Shown here: positions 55,324-64,000 of the stretch, one piece after another
Numbering within the stretch: the stretch's first letter is position 1
How the letters are laid out: the number at the start of each line of letters is the position of its first letter
Source of the DNA: Acytostelium subglobosum LB1
Taxonomy: Eukaryota; Evosea; Eumycetozoa; Acytosteliales; Acytosteliaceae
Direction of reading: 5' to 3'
DNA length: 64,000 nt
NCBI RefSeq assembly: GCF_000787575.1
Contig: NW_012236506.1
Location: 190,225 to 254,224 of the forward strand
Program-made: the position numbers and the translations under genes
Notes under the pieces: model-generated
Told to the model about the DNA's origin: nothing
What the model saw: only the letters and a program-made list of their open reading frames with translations
The model's database searches: none

Positions 55324-57233
55324 ATGCATTTTGACATGAATCAACAGTACCAACCTCATTTGAATGTTACAGGAATACAGGTGTCGACGTCGAGTAGCGG
55401 CATCAATAACAGCGGCGGAAACATCAATAGAGAATATGGCGAGAGCATGACCGCCACGTCAAACATCCCCCCGTCAATCACCTCCTGTCTGACACCAACA
55501 ATGAATTCCCAGCCACCACATCAATCCAGCACGCCGATATTGGTCAGCAAGAGGAAGTTGGAGGAGGACGACTTCTCACTTCACAGCAAGAGCCAACCAA
55601 TGTTGGTCTCATCGCCACTGCTCACTCCAGTGGCTCAATCACCTGGGCTGACGTCAGTCCAAATCGCTTTCCAAAATGCATCACTCTCCAATCCGCCCAC
55701 GCCCCTCTCAATGTCCCCATCACTCTCTCCTCTCACGGCACCAATGTCCCCTTCAAAGAAGAGCAAGAATTCAAGGGTTAGCAAATCCAAATGGACACAA
55801 GATGCTGATGAAGTATGTGATCATTCATTCATTCACTCATTCAATATATCTACAAATACTAATACTATCATAAAGATAAACAAATGGCAAAAGACAAAGA
55901 ATCCTGGTATTGTTAAAGGACCTTGGAAGGAAGAGGAGGATGCCAAGTTGGTAGAGTTGGTCAATAAGAATGGTCCAAAGGAGTGGTCGAGCATCGCTGC
56001 CAAGATACCGGGAAGGATTGGAAAGCAATGTCGTGAGAGGTGGTTCAATCATCTGAGCCCAGAGGTGCGAAAGACCAATTGGACGCCCGAGGAGGACAGG
56101 ATCATCATCGAGTCTCACTTGGCACTGGGTAACAAGTGGACGGCTATATCCAAACTTCTGGATGGCAGGCCGGCCAACGCCATAAAGAACCCATTGGAAC
56201 TCAACGTTGGTCAAAAGGATTGGTCNCCGGACCTCAAGCATCACCAGCATCAAACAGCAGGGATGACGATGAAGATGACGATGACGAGGACACAAACTCG
56301 CCCTCACTGTCGCCCATCTCACTCTATCCATCGGACCAATCATTAGGTACATCTACAACGACTACCACATCAACTCTAATCGGCACACCTCTCCAACACT
56401 CTGGCGGATTGGATCAATACAATATCCCACCATTCGTTCTATCACATCAGTTGGACAATAACACTGCGCATATGATCAATACCAATGATCTCTACCGCCA
56501 GGGCACTGTGGTGGCACCTCAGATCATAAGAATCCAACAAAGCACGCCGACCTCATCACCAAATCTGTCGTCTCAGGGCAAGAAGCCAGACAATATCGGC
56601 TCTCCCATTATTCAGCAACCAATTCACAAGGTGGCCTCAGAGCAGGTCAACCAACAACAACAAGTTCACGCATACAATCTTCAACAGCAACAGCAACAAC
56701 ATCAAGAGCATCAACACATACATCAACAACATCTACAGCAACAACAACAGCATCAACAACAACAGCAGCAACAACAACAACAACAACATCAACAGCATGT
56801 TAATCAACAAGGTCAACAGTATATTTACCAAGCGCCACCATCTCATGAGGTGCCATATTTCAACTACTACTGGGGCCAACAACAACAACAACAACAACAA
56901 CATCCTCATCAACAACTAGCGCATCAACAACAACAGCAACAACATCCACATATACAACAACAACAATTGAATGGACACATTGAGACTGGAGACCACCTGC
57001 TTGCCTCCTTCCCTCAGAATCCATTCATGTCCGACTTCAACTTTGATCACACAGACGATTACATATTCTTTGACCAACACACAGATACATCACAGAAGCA
57101 TAACAACAACAACAACAACAATAACATTAACATCACTGATCCAAACAATAATAACAACAGCAACAACAGCAACCAACAACATAACAGCCAGAATCCATAT
57201 GATATCACCAGTCTATTTAACGTTGAGATCTAA
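55324..57233 (+). CDS. c-Myb-type R2R3 protein with a truncated R1 repeat and poly-Q/poly-N tail
   Basis: Exons 55324-55812 and 55876-57233. Corrected for two spurious bases, the product is about 614 residues. A Ser/Pro-rich N-terminus leads to SRVSKSKWTQDADE, the start of Myb repeat R1, and after the intron NKWQKTKNPGIVKGPW, the R1 end. R2 is complete (WKEEEDAKLVELVNKNGPKE, GRIGKQCRERWFNHLSPEV). R3 has TPEEDRIIIESHLALGNKWT and GRPANAIKN, then a frame break: one extra C in the run at 56189-56192 hides the expected HWNSTLVKRIG, and the N at 56226 is a second extra base. The rest is acidic, then Gln/His- and Asn-rich, as in many dictyostelid activators. The central helices of R1 (about 30 residues) are missing from this assembly. 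Confidence 0.8.
56226..56226. other. Single N, probably a spurious inserted base
   Basis: The N falls just after Myb repeat R3. Together with an extra C near 56189-56192 it moves the frame twice; ignoring both restores one frame from R3 into the acidic RDDDEDDDDEDTNSPS region. Confidence 0.8.
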
Positions 57234-57441
57234 ACATCATCCATACATCCATTAATCATCCATCAATCAATCAATCACTCTTTGTGATTGGATTAGATTG
57301 CAGGATGAACAATTGGAAATTGGAAACAGATAATAATAACTCCTTTATTGTATAATAACCTAATTAATAAATCAATGTTATTGGTACTGAGACCAATACT
57401 TGATGAACAACTCCAATGTCTTTATTCATCCATATCATACC

Positions 57442-58072
57442 TTATTCTTCACCATCATCTTCATCATTAGAAGTGGCGACAGTCAATGAGTTGGTCTTTG
57501 ACCATAACTCATTAGCAAGCTTTGCTAGAATATCACCATGACATGTACTATTCTTGCTTTTGTCCTTGCACCAACATCCCAATCTCTTTCCAAACAACTC
57601 TGGCAAGTCCTTCAACAAAGATTGATTGGACATTATATACTTCTCATACTTGCCAACAATGTCTTCGGCATCCTATGAATTATTAATTAATTGATTGATC
57701 AGTCAATCGATCAATAAATAGTTCATATTAATCACAAAGACGACAACATACATTAGTCCTCCGGTAGGGATTATGCCACTTGGACTGGGGAAGATCCCAT
57801 CCTCCCATAGTCCACTTCCTACCGATGTACACGTCACAGTCTTGGACAACTACACCACCCTTTCGTTTAAGTTGAACCACGGTAGTCTTTAGTAGTAGTA
57901 GAGGAGATGTAAAGGATTTAGGCGCATCCTCAACCTTGTAGCTTGATATTGATCTACTGCTAGAAGATGTCCTAGCCTTCTTCTTCTTATCCAATTCTTT
58001 ATTGTTATTGATATCTGTGGTTGTTATTGATGGTTCAATGATTGATTCTTTATCCTCAATTGTCCTCTTCAT
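57442..58072 (-). CDS. DUF4326-domain protein
   Basis: Exons 58072-57752 and 57672-57442 encode 183 residues. The DUF4326 core runs from VVVQDCDVYIGRKWTMGGWD and SKWHNPYRR in exon 1 to LPELFGKRLGCWCKD and CHGDILAKLANELW in exon 2. The family shows exactly this order: a YIGR start, S-K-W-x-N-P, then L-G-C-W-C and C-H-G-D-x-L-A-x-L-A. The Cys and His residues suggest a metal site. The biochemical role is unknown; it occurs in bacteria, phages and scattered eukaryotes. The N-terminal 70 residues are basic and Ser-rich, with KKKKAR as a possible nuclear signal. Confidence 0.8.
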
Positions 58073-58328
58073 TATAATTTAATATTATTATTATTATTAT
58101 TATTATTACTATTAATATAGTTATTATTATCTGATTATAATGAAGTAATATAACTTATAGTTCTGTAACATTTTGTTGATTCTGTCAACAACATTGTTTA
58201 ATTCCAAGAAATTATACTGACTATTGAAGAGAAGCGAATATCAAACTCCCGATTGACTGATATCGAAAGTTGTTGAGTTCAACACCACCTTTATTTCTTA
58301 ATAATACATGGATTTAATTTAAATTAAT

Positions 58329-58630
58329 TTAACGACTCCTTTGTGAATCTGGTAGACAGAACTTCATACCAACAGTATCCCTCTCACAGAAATACTTTGG
58401 TTTGCATACTGTATTGATCTGATGACAATCAGTCCAGCATCCATCTTCCTTGCATATCTGATCTCTCTTACATTTCGGATTACATTTGAATCCTACAACA
58501 TGGACATTATGTTAATCATTGAACATAGACCACGAATATGATATCAAATTCACTTACCATTAGTATGTAGAACTAATAATGTTATAACCAACAATAATAC
58601 TATAAATATTTGTTTATTAAACTTAAACAT
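58329..58630 (-). CDS. 78-residue secreted Cys-rich peptide
   Basis: Exons 58630-58558 and 58492-58329 encode 78 residues. Exon 1 is a signal peptide (MFKFNKQIFIVLLLVITLLV). Exon 2 has eight cysteines in about 50 residues (FKCNPKCKRDQICKEDGCW, TDCHQINTVCKPKYFCE, KFCLPD). The gene has both a proper GTAAGT donor and a TAG acceptor in phase, and the total is a multiple of three. This is a disulfide-rich secreted peptide of unknown role; the C-x3-C-x5-C-x4-C spacing is not assigned to a family here. Confidence 0.65.
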
Positions 58631-59120
58631 TGTGTCGTAGTAATAGTAGGAGTTGAAGTAGTAATTATACAGTATAGTATATGGTACAAGTAATATTAGG
58701 ATATAGAATAAATTTAATCATTCACTCATTCAATCAATCCAAAGGGGATTGTCAATCAATAAATCGATCATATGATTGATGTAATCGGACATGGAATGAG
58801 ATATAAGTTATGGGGTTAGACAGACAGACACACTCACCAAACACACTTACTGATCAATCAATCACCTGCCTTTGGTTGTGGAATGGAATGATGAGAGTGT
58901 TGTGTGTGTCGAGTATTCGTTGTAACATGATCGATAATAGTTGTTGTTGATGTAACTATTAATATGACAATTGCAATGTCATTCCTCTAATCATGGTAAT
59001 CAGACTGATTGATTGACCATACCCCCATTCATTCAATCAAACATCCACCCATCCCAACAAATAAGAGTGAGACGGGATTGTGATTGACATCCTACACTAC
59101 TAATCGTCATTTAGAGATCG
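58631..59120. other. Divergent promoter region
   Basis: This 490-bp region lies between the Cys-rich peptide gene and the ARF-like gene. It contains ATTCAATCAATCC and GATCAATCAATCACC repeats and a GTGTTGTGTGTGTCG stretch near 58888-58902. No gene is seen. Confidence 0.35.
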
Positions 59121-59746
59121 ATGGGACAAGCATTCGCACGTCTATTCACACGGATCACCCACAGTCGTGACCTGAAGGTTCTAATCATCGGCCTTGATGG
59201 CGCTGGAAAGACATCGATCATCAGCAGACTGAGGCTTGGCGAAGTGATAACCAGTAATCCAATCGAAGGATTCAGAGTGGAACAAGGTATGATAATCATC
59301 ATCATCTTATAGTGGTGGTTGGACTGGACAAGGTATCACTCACTCACTCGTCTCAATGCAATCAATCAGTTCAATACAATAACATTAGGTTCATCTGTTG
59401 GGATATATGTGGAGATAGGATAAGACCATTGTGGAGACAATACTATGAGAATGTACAAGGTATCATATTTGTGATTGACTCTAATGATAGAGTTCGCATG
59501 CCAGAGGCTTGTCTAGAGCTGCACAAGCTGGCCAAAGAGGATGAGCTACGTGATTCACCTATACTGATCTGGTGTAACAAACAAAACCTACCAAATGCAA
59601 TGCTTATTGGAGAGATCACAGAGTGTCTGGACCAAGCCATACTCGGCGCATTCAATCGTCGGTGGCACATCCAAGACTGTTGCTCATTAACAGGTGATGG
59701 ACTCTACGAGGGTCTTGAATGGCTGGCAAATACAGTGATGAACTAA
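59121..59746 (+). CDS. Divergent ARF-like small GTPase
   Basis: Exons 59121-59286 and 59370-59746 encode 180 residues. ARF family GTPases recruit coats and tethers to membranes. MGQAFARLFTRI gives the N-terminal Gly for myristoylation and an amphipathic helix. The P-loop VLIIGLDGAGKTSI is normal. The switch I threonine is absent (NPIEGF in place of NPTIGF), the switch II motif reads WDICGDRIRPLW instead of WDVGGQDKIRPLW, so the catalytic Gln is missing, and the guanine-specificity motif NKQD reads NKQN. The C-terminal SLTGDGLYEGLEWL is typical. These changes suggest altered or absent GTP hydrolysis and altered nucleotide preference. The intron interrupts switch I-II, so the splice was checked by phase. 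Confidence 0.85.
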
Positions 59747-59949
59747 CTGATGTAATAATAAAGGTATCTATCTATCTATCGTCGCGACCTGCTAGATTGT
59801 TGTTCAATATTATATGTTTATGTATAGTTGGAAGTACTGCTGTCGCTAACTGAGTTGGTCGCTTGATAGTAACAGGGTTCGCAATATGTATTGGTAGGCT
59901 AATGTATCATTTGAGAGAGGAGTTCGATCAATCGATGTAATGTGATCAT

Positions 59950-60342
59950 TTAGATCTTTGCCTGATTGTTAAAGTTCTGTAGCTTCCTTGGGTCATTCTT
60001 GACAGATCTATAATTCAATATATTGTCATCACGAGCGTCCATATGATAATCGACTCTATCTTTTGAGTGTCTGTGTGGCTGTATTGATTGATTGATTGTT
60101 TGATCGCATGATGAGGTATATAGTAAGTATACTATGTTCACTTGACTCCACTCTTCTGTTGTTGCACCGTCGGCCATGTGTTGATATCATTGTTTTCTGT
60201 CGTTGTTGATGTCGTGTTGATGTGATCGATCTCCTACCTTTCCGTGATGGAACAATCTGTGTGACTTGTCAAGGCCGTATGCCATGATCAGTACTCCGAC
60301 TGACATGACGACGCCGACTGGAAGGACTTCTACCCAGGTCAT
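59950..60342 (-). CDS. NDUFA1 (MWFE), complex I accessory subunit
   Basis: Exons 60342-60238 and 60078-59950 encode 77 residues. NDUFA1 is a single-pass inner-membrane subunit of NADH dehydrogenase. It starts MTWVEVLPVGVVMSVGVLIM (family W-x-E-x-x-P then TM helix) and, across the intron, continues HGKPHRHSKDRVDYHMDARD, which parallels plant NDUFA1 (HGRPKHIGHDEWDVAMERRD). Exon 1 is short and was found by following a GTAGGA donor. The 159-nt intron is larger than most here. The gene is divergent from PPIL3, sharing about 200 bp of promoter. Length is normal for the family. Confidence 0.8.
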
Positions 60343-60546
60343 TTCAGGACTATAAGTTTATGTATATATAAAAAGGGTGTTGTTATAACTAACTATTGAT
60401 CAAATAATGAATGAAAGTTGATCAATGTGGTCGACAACAGGAGAAGGTTCGAAAAAAAGTTGAAGGGTGCAGGTGTCTTCAAGTTTGACACCACTTCATC
60501 ATTCATTCCCAATCAAAGTGAATGAGAGACAGAGAGATAGTGCATC
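60343..60546. promoter_or_regulatory. Compact divergent promoter between NDUFA1 and PPIL3
   Basis: Only about 200 bp separate the two start codons. The stretch includes a TATATATAAAAAG tract near 60362-60377 and the inverted repeat GGTGTC-TTCAAGTTT-GACACC near 60472-60492. Shared regulation is possible but unproven. Confidence 0.3.
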
Positions 60547-61248
60547 ATGGTATGTATACATATACACATAGTCATACACATCACATACTTATATTAATAG
60601 CATTATACATAGTCTGTTACTCTTCATACTAATCTAGGTGATATCAAGATTGAAGTCTTTTGTGATTCAGTTCCACTTGCTGCAGAGGTACGTACAGTGA
60701 ATGATTGAATGAATGAATGAATGACAATGTCACATACTTATACGTTGTACATTAAATAGAACTTCTTAGCTCTATGTGCATCAAACTATTATGATGGTAC
60801 ATTGTTTCATCGTAATATAAAGGGATTTATGATACAGGGTGGAGATCCAACAAATACTGGACGTGGAGGACAGAGCATTTGGAAGAGACCATTCAAGGAT
60901 GAGTTTGTATCTCATCTCAAACACAACACCAAGGGTATCCTATCGATGGCCAACAGTGGCGCCGATACCAATGGTTCACAATTCTTCATCACCTATGGCA
61001 AGCAAAGACATTTGAACAAACAATATACTGTGTTTGCCAAGTAAGTACCTTACCTTGGGTAGTAGTAGTACTGTCCAGCATTGCAGAGTATCATCCTAAC
61101 ATAACATTATGTACACATTTAGAGTAATTGATGGACTTGATATTTTGGATCAGATGGAGAAGGTACCAGTGGACAACAAGGACAAGCCACTCAATGATAT
61201 AATATTGAAGAATGTTACTATACATGCCAATCCACTGGCACTATGATT
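60547..61248 (+). CDS. Cyclophilin PPIL3 (spliceosomal peptidyl-prolyl isomerase)
   Basis: Exons are 60547-60549 (only ATG), 60613-60687, 60760-61040 and 61123-61246, giving 160 residues. PPIL3 is a small cyclophilin found in spliceosomes. The first codon is followed at once by GTATGT and joins TCTGTTACTCTTCATACTAA, giving [17 protein letters not shown], the PPIL3 N-terminus. Signatures: [77 protein letters not shown] and the C-terminal TIHANPLAL, all of which match PPIL3 closely. The catalytic Arg is present in the FHRN segment. The stop TGA ends at 61246. Confidence 0.93.
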
Positions 61249-61673
61249 TGGAAAGCAATGTCGTCTTCAGAGAGACGAGACAAAAAGACTCAGAGTTGAT
61301 CGACCGATCAATGGATTAGATTGTATCAGCAATCACCTCGATACTCACTTGGACACCAACATCCATCCGATTCCTCACTTTGGAGGTGTAGTGATGTTCT
61401 GTGACTGGTCACAGCTGTGACCCCCTCTTCCCTTCCCTGCCAACCCCACACACCCTGACGACGTCGTCTCCAAACACTAATGACGATTCGTTAACATGTG
61501 TCAGAAGAGAAGATTGGATCTCTGGATTATGTGAACAACAATAATAAAACATGGGTTTAGATACTTATTTACTTATTATAGTATTATCATTCATTGTTAT
61601 AAACATTGATATAATAGAGATAAATGATATTAAAGAGATATTTGGTATAAACGATATAAAAGAGATAAATAGA
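61249..61673. other. Intergenic region before the transglutaminase-like gene
   Basis: This 425-bp region holds the PPIL3 3' end and a presumed promoter. Bases 61551-61673 keep an open frame in phase with the next gene, but they are extremely AT-rich and read like leader sequence, so the ATG at 61674 is preferred. Confidence 0.35.
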
Positions 61674-63181
61674 ATGAGTTTACAACCATTTGGAAAGAAG
61701 AATAAGTATAGTCAAGTTGATGTTGCCATTGGATTCTTACATCATTGTTACAATGGAGACTTTGCCAATTCACTAAAGTATATATCAATGATGAATGGTA
61801 TGTACTTGACCATGGACGCGATGATATTGCATCGATCACTCACTCATCAGATCGATCAATCAAACATAGACCCTAAACAGGTGGAACAGATATTCAACAG
61901 TTGCTATAGAGTTGGATCATTCAAATATATTAAGAGTGCTACTGCCTTGCGTGGTAATGGACATGTTTATGTTATTGCTCAACATGAGAGTGATGAGTAT
62001 CAATGGATATTCTATGTGGATAAGACTATACGTGGATGGGATCAACGTATGAATGGTTCATATAGACAACCAAATGAGAATGGTCAGCAGGTTCAAGAGG
62101 TGCTTCATAACACTGAAGTGAAGCAGCCGACTGCTTCGATGATGAGGCTGGCATCTTCCCCACAGGCTGCCGCACCCAAGAACAGAGTGATCAGATTCCA
62201 TTGGACTACACCACTGTCATCCAGAGACCTCAACTCTAATGGAACATTCGAGTTGTTAATGCCACCAAACAGACCATTCCAAAGACATATCAAGTTCAAC
62301 GTGATCACTCCCAACATCACATTGGAGCGTGCCTATCACATCAATGGAAACACATACCTGGTTCTTCGACCAAAGTCTAACTCCACATCTTCATTCCTGG
62401 GCGGTCTTTTCGGCTCGCTGAGCACATCACACGTCGAGTACACATTGGACATTGAGTTCAATCCAAATCGTTTACAGACCAGTGGCTATGGTGATCAACT
62501 GGCGGAATGGTACCCCAATGATGACCCACGCCAATACCTCGGTGTGACTGATCACACCTCGGCAAGGATAGATCCACATCATCCAAGAATCCAACAGATT
62601 GTACGAAGTATATTGGAAGGCAAGCAACATCTCGATGTCATTGGCAAGGCCAAGGCCATTGCAACATGGGTCGGTCAGATACCCTACGAGATACCCAAGC
62701 CAGGCATGCCATGGCCAACACTCGAGCAATATCTTCAAAGTAACTTTAGATACTGTGAATGTGGAGGACATGCACTATTCTTTGTAATGTTATCTAGAGC
62801 TGCTGGTATCCCTGTATGTATCATGTCGCACGACCGAGCTCACCTGACTGACTGACTCAATCGACATCGACTCGCATGTAGGCAAGAAGACTGTTTCATC
62901 CTTGGATTGTTAGCCATCGAGGCGAGAGATTCGAGAGGTTTGATTCACATTGTATAGCAGAGTTCTATGAGGCTAAGCATGGTTGGGTGCCTGTGGACGC
63001 TACAGGTGCATTCTCAGATACAAATGCAGAGCAATGGATGCGAGTGCCAATGTCCAATCCAAAGACATGGCCCACTGGACTTACAATGACAGTAGAGTCA
63101 CAAGATGGTAAGGAGTTGCGTGCTATCAATGCCAAACACAACCGTACTCTACAAGATTGTAAGGTAATGTTCCTTTCTTGA
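61674..63181 (+). CDS. Transglutaminase-like (papain-fold) protein
   Basis: Exons 61674-61797, 61870-62813 and 62882-63181 encode about 455 residues from the preferred ATG at 61674; a longer start at 61551 is possible. The N-terminal 250 residues are not recognised (VDVAIGFLHHCYNGDFANSL opens it). The TGc domain fills about 330-430: RYCECGGHALFFVMLSRAAG with a Cys in the nucleophile position, GIPARRLFHPWIVSHRG, HCIAEFYEAKHGWVPVDATG giving His and Asp. All three triad positions appear present. It is distinct from the BAR fusion at 21.9-24.5 kb, which has KKGDCG at its active Cys. The stop used is at 63179-63181; an alternative donor GTAATG at 63164 has no matching downstream exon. Confidence 0.75.
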
Positions 63182-63447
63182 TGATTGCCATCAGTCTGAA
63201 GACTGAAATGGCACCCCTTTTTGAAGACCTGTCTTTGAAAAACCATGCTTTGAAGGACCATCACATGACATTCATTAATTTGGGATGATGTGGTGGTGGA
63301 CCAGTCTTCCAAGCAGGAACGTCAGCCAATCAGTCGGATACATCATCATCATCAGAGTTATTACATCGGACACGTATAAGTGGATATCATTAGATCAATG
63401 ATCCAAATATAAATACAATTGTAATAATAATATACATATATCAAACA
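63182..63447. other. Short intergenic region
   Basis: About 270 bp between two plus-strand genes with an ATCATCATCATCAG run near 63343-63356. No gene is seen. Confidence 0.3.
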
Positions 63448-64000
63448 ATGAAACATAAACAATCATTCTTATTCGTTGGATTTATACTCTTAACCATATC
63501 AGCAATATTATTTATTGTATTCCTTACTCTGTACATGTATGTATTAATTAATGTTAAAGTTAGATCAAACAAAAATTACTAATTATTTCCAAAATAGTAC
63601 ACCAACTTTAGGAGTTAGATCAAATTATATACATACCAATTGTACAATAACAAGAACAATAATATTAAGAATGAAAGATGGATATACATGGAAATATCTT
63701 CCATGTTTAGAAGTGACATACAATCATACGAAAAATAATATATCCATATCCAATAATGCAATATGTAATGATAATAGTATGTTACTTAGATCCATCTTTC
63801 AATCAATAATTAGTTCTGGAATACTACTAATACCAATCAATCAATCAATCAAACATAGTATTACTGGATCATTATACAAAGTCAAAGTCATGGGCTGAGG
63901 AATACTTGAATTCATTCCCTTTGATGAATAGTACTTCATGTTATATTGATCCAGACAGCACATCAGATTGTTATTTGAACGCTAATATTGACAGCGGGCA
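63448..64000 (+). CDS. Partial gene, KCNMB-like two-pass membrane protein (runs off the window)
   Basis: Exons 63448-63536, 63598-63812 and 63859 to the window end (64000). The third exon joins through a GTTCTG donor, unusual here but required by phase. Residues 1-30 form a transmembrane helix (FLFVGFILLTISAILFIVF). The extracellular loop has paired cysteines: NCTITRTIILRMKDG, WKYLPCLEVTYNHTKN, then TSCYIDPDSTSDCYLN. The order W-x-x-x-P-C-L-x-V ... N-x-T ... C-Y-x-D-P resembles the ectodomain of calcium-activated K+ channel beta subunits (KCNMB), which end with a second TM helix not reached here. The family call is tentative. N-glycosylation sites are present. Confidence 0.45.

Noticed and set aside
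1-64000. tRNA, rRNA, transposons, virus-like elements and CRISPR arrays
   Set aside because: No B-box pair, conserved rRNA segment, reverse transcriptase, transposase, capsid gene or spaced direct repeat array was seen by eye. A database search would be needed to exclude degenerate copies.

Overview
The window looks like nuclear DNA of a dictyostelid social amoeba. Genes are tightly packed (about 37 in 64 kb) and cut by short introns of roughly 60-160 nt, nearly all GT-AG, usually with GTATGT or GTAAGT donors and (ATCA)n or (TGAT)n repeats inside. Intergenic DNA is AT-rich and full of simple repeats, and many proteins carry Asn, Gln, Ser or Thr homopolymers. The exons are less AT-rich than those of Dictyostelium discoideum, so a species outside the D. 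discoideum group (for example Acytostelium, Heterostelium or Cavenderia-like) is my guess. No virus-like element, LTR element, DNA transposon, LINE, CRISPR array, rRNA or tRNA could be supported.

Layout. 0-10.6 kb: NSF (membrane fusion ATPase), a two-HMG-box TFAM-like protein, an Apd1/sucrase-ferredoxin-like protein, a bacterial-type glycerate kinase, MPP6 (exosome cofactor, minus strand) and a CNNM-type CBS transporter. 10.7-20.9 kb: a secreted GPI-type GH16-like protein, ribosomal protein eS4, an IPT-domain receptor kinase, pantothenate kinase, a 55-residue ORF just upstream of it and a small Cys-rich secreted protein. 21.9-31.7 kb: a BAR plus transglutaminase-like protein, a TMEM53/DUF829 hydrolase-like protein, an NME6-type NDK, VPS54 of GARP, an unrecognised 119-residue protein and a STN1-like OB-fold protein. 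31.8-42.1 kb: a double-CH-domain RasGAP, a second BAR protein, an F-box/LRR-like protein and the AP-1 mu subunit. 42-57 kb: a long noncoding region leading into a CudA-like nuclear protein that contains an assembly gap, then a DNAJA-type co-chaperone, an unrecognised 369-residue protein, a Cys-rich surface antigen-like protein, BCCIP/Bcp1, PET100 and a Myb protein. 57-64 kb: a DUF4326 protein, a tiny Cys-rich secreted peptide, a degenerate ARF-like GTPase, complex I NDUFA1, cyclophilin PPIL3, a second transglutaminase-like protein and the 5' part of a KCNMB-like membrane protein running off the window.

The genes do not form an operon-like system. Several functional themes recur: membrane traffic (NSF, VPS54, AP-1 mu, ARF-like, BAR proteins), mitochondria (TFAM-like, PET100, NDUFA1) and cell surface or signalling (IPT kinase, GPI proteins, RasGAP). 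Exon boundaries were placed by hand from splice signals and reading phase. Summed exon lengths are multiples of three for every multi-exon gene that is complete in the window, except the gapped CudA-like gene. For NSF and PanK this holds only after ignoring one single-N base each, and for the Myb gene only after ignoring one N and one inferred extra C. These single N bases appear to be spurious insertions in the assembly.
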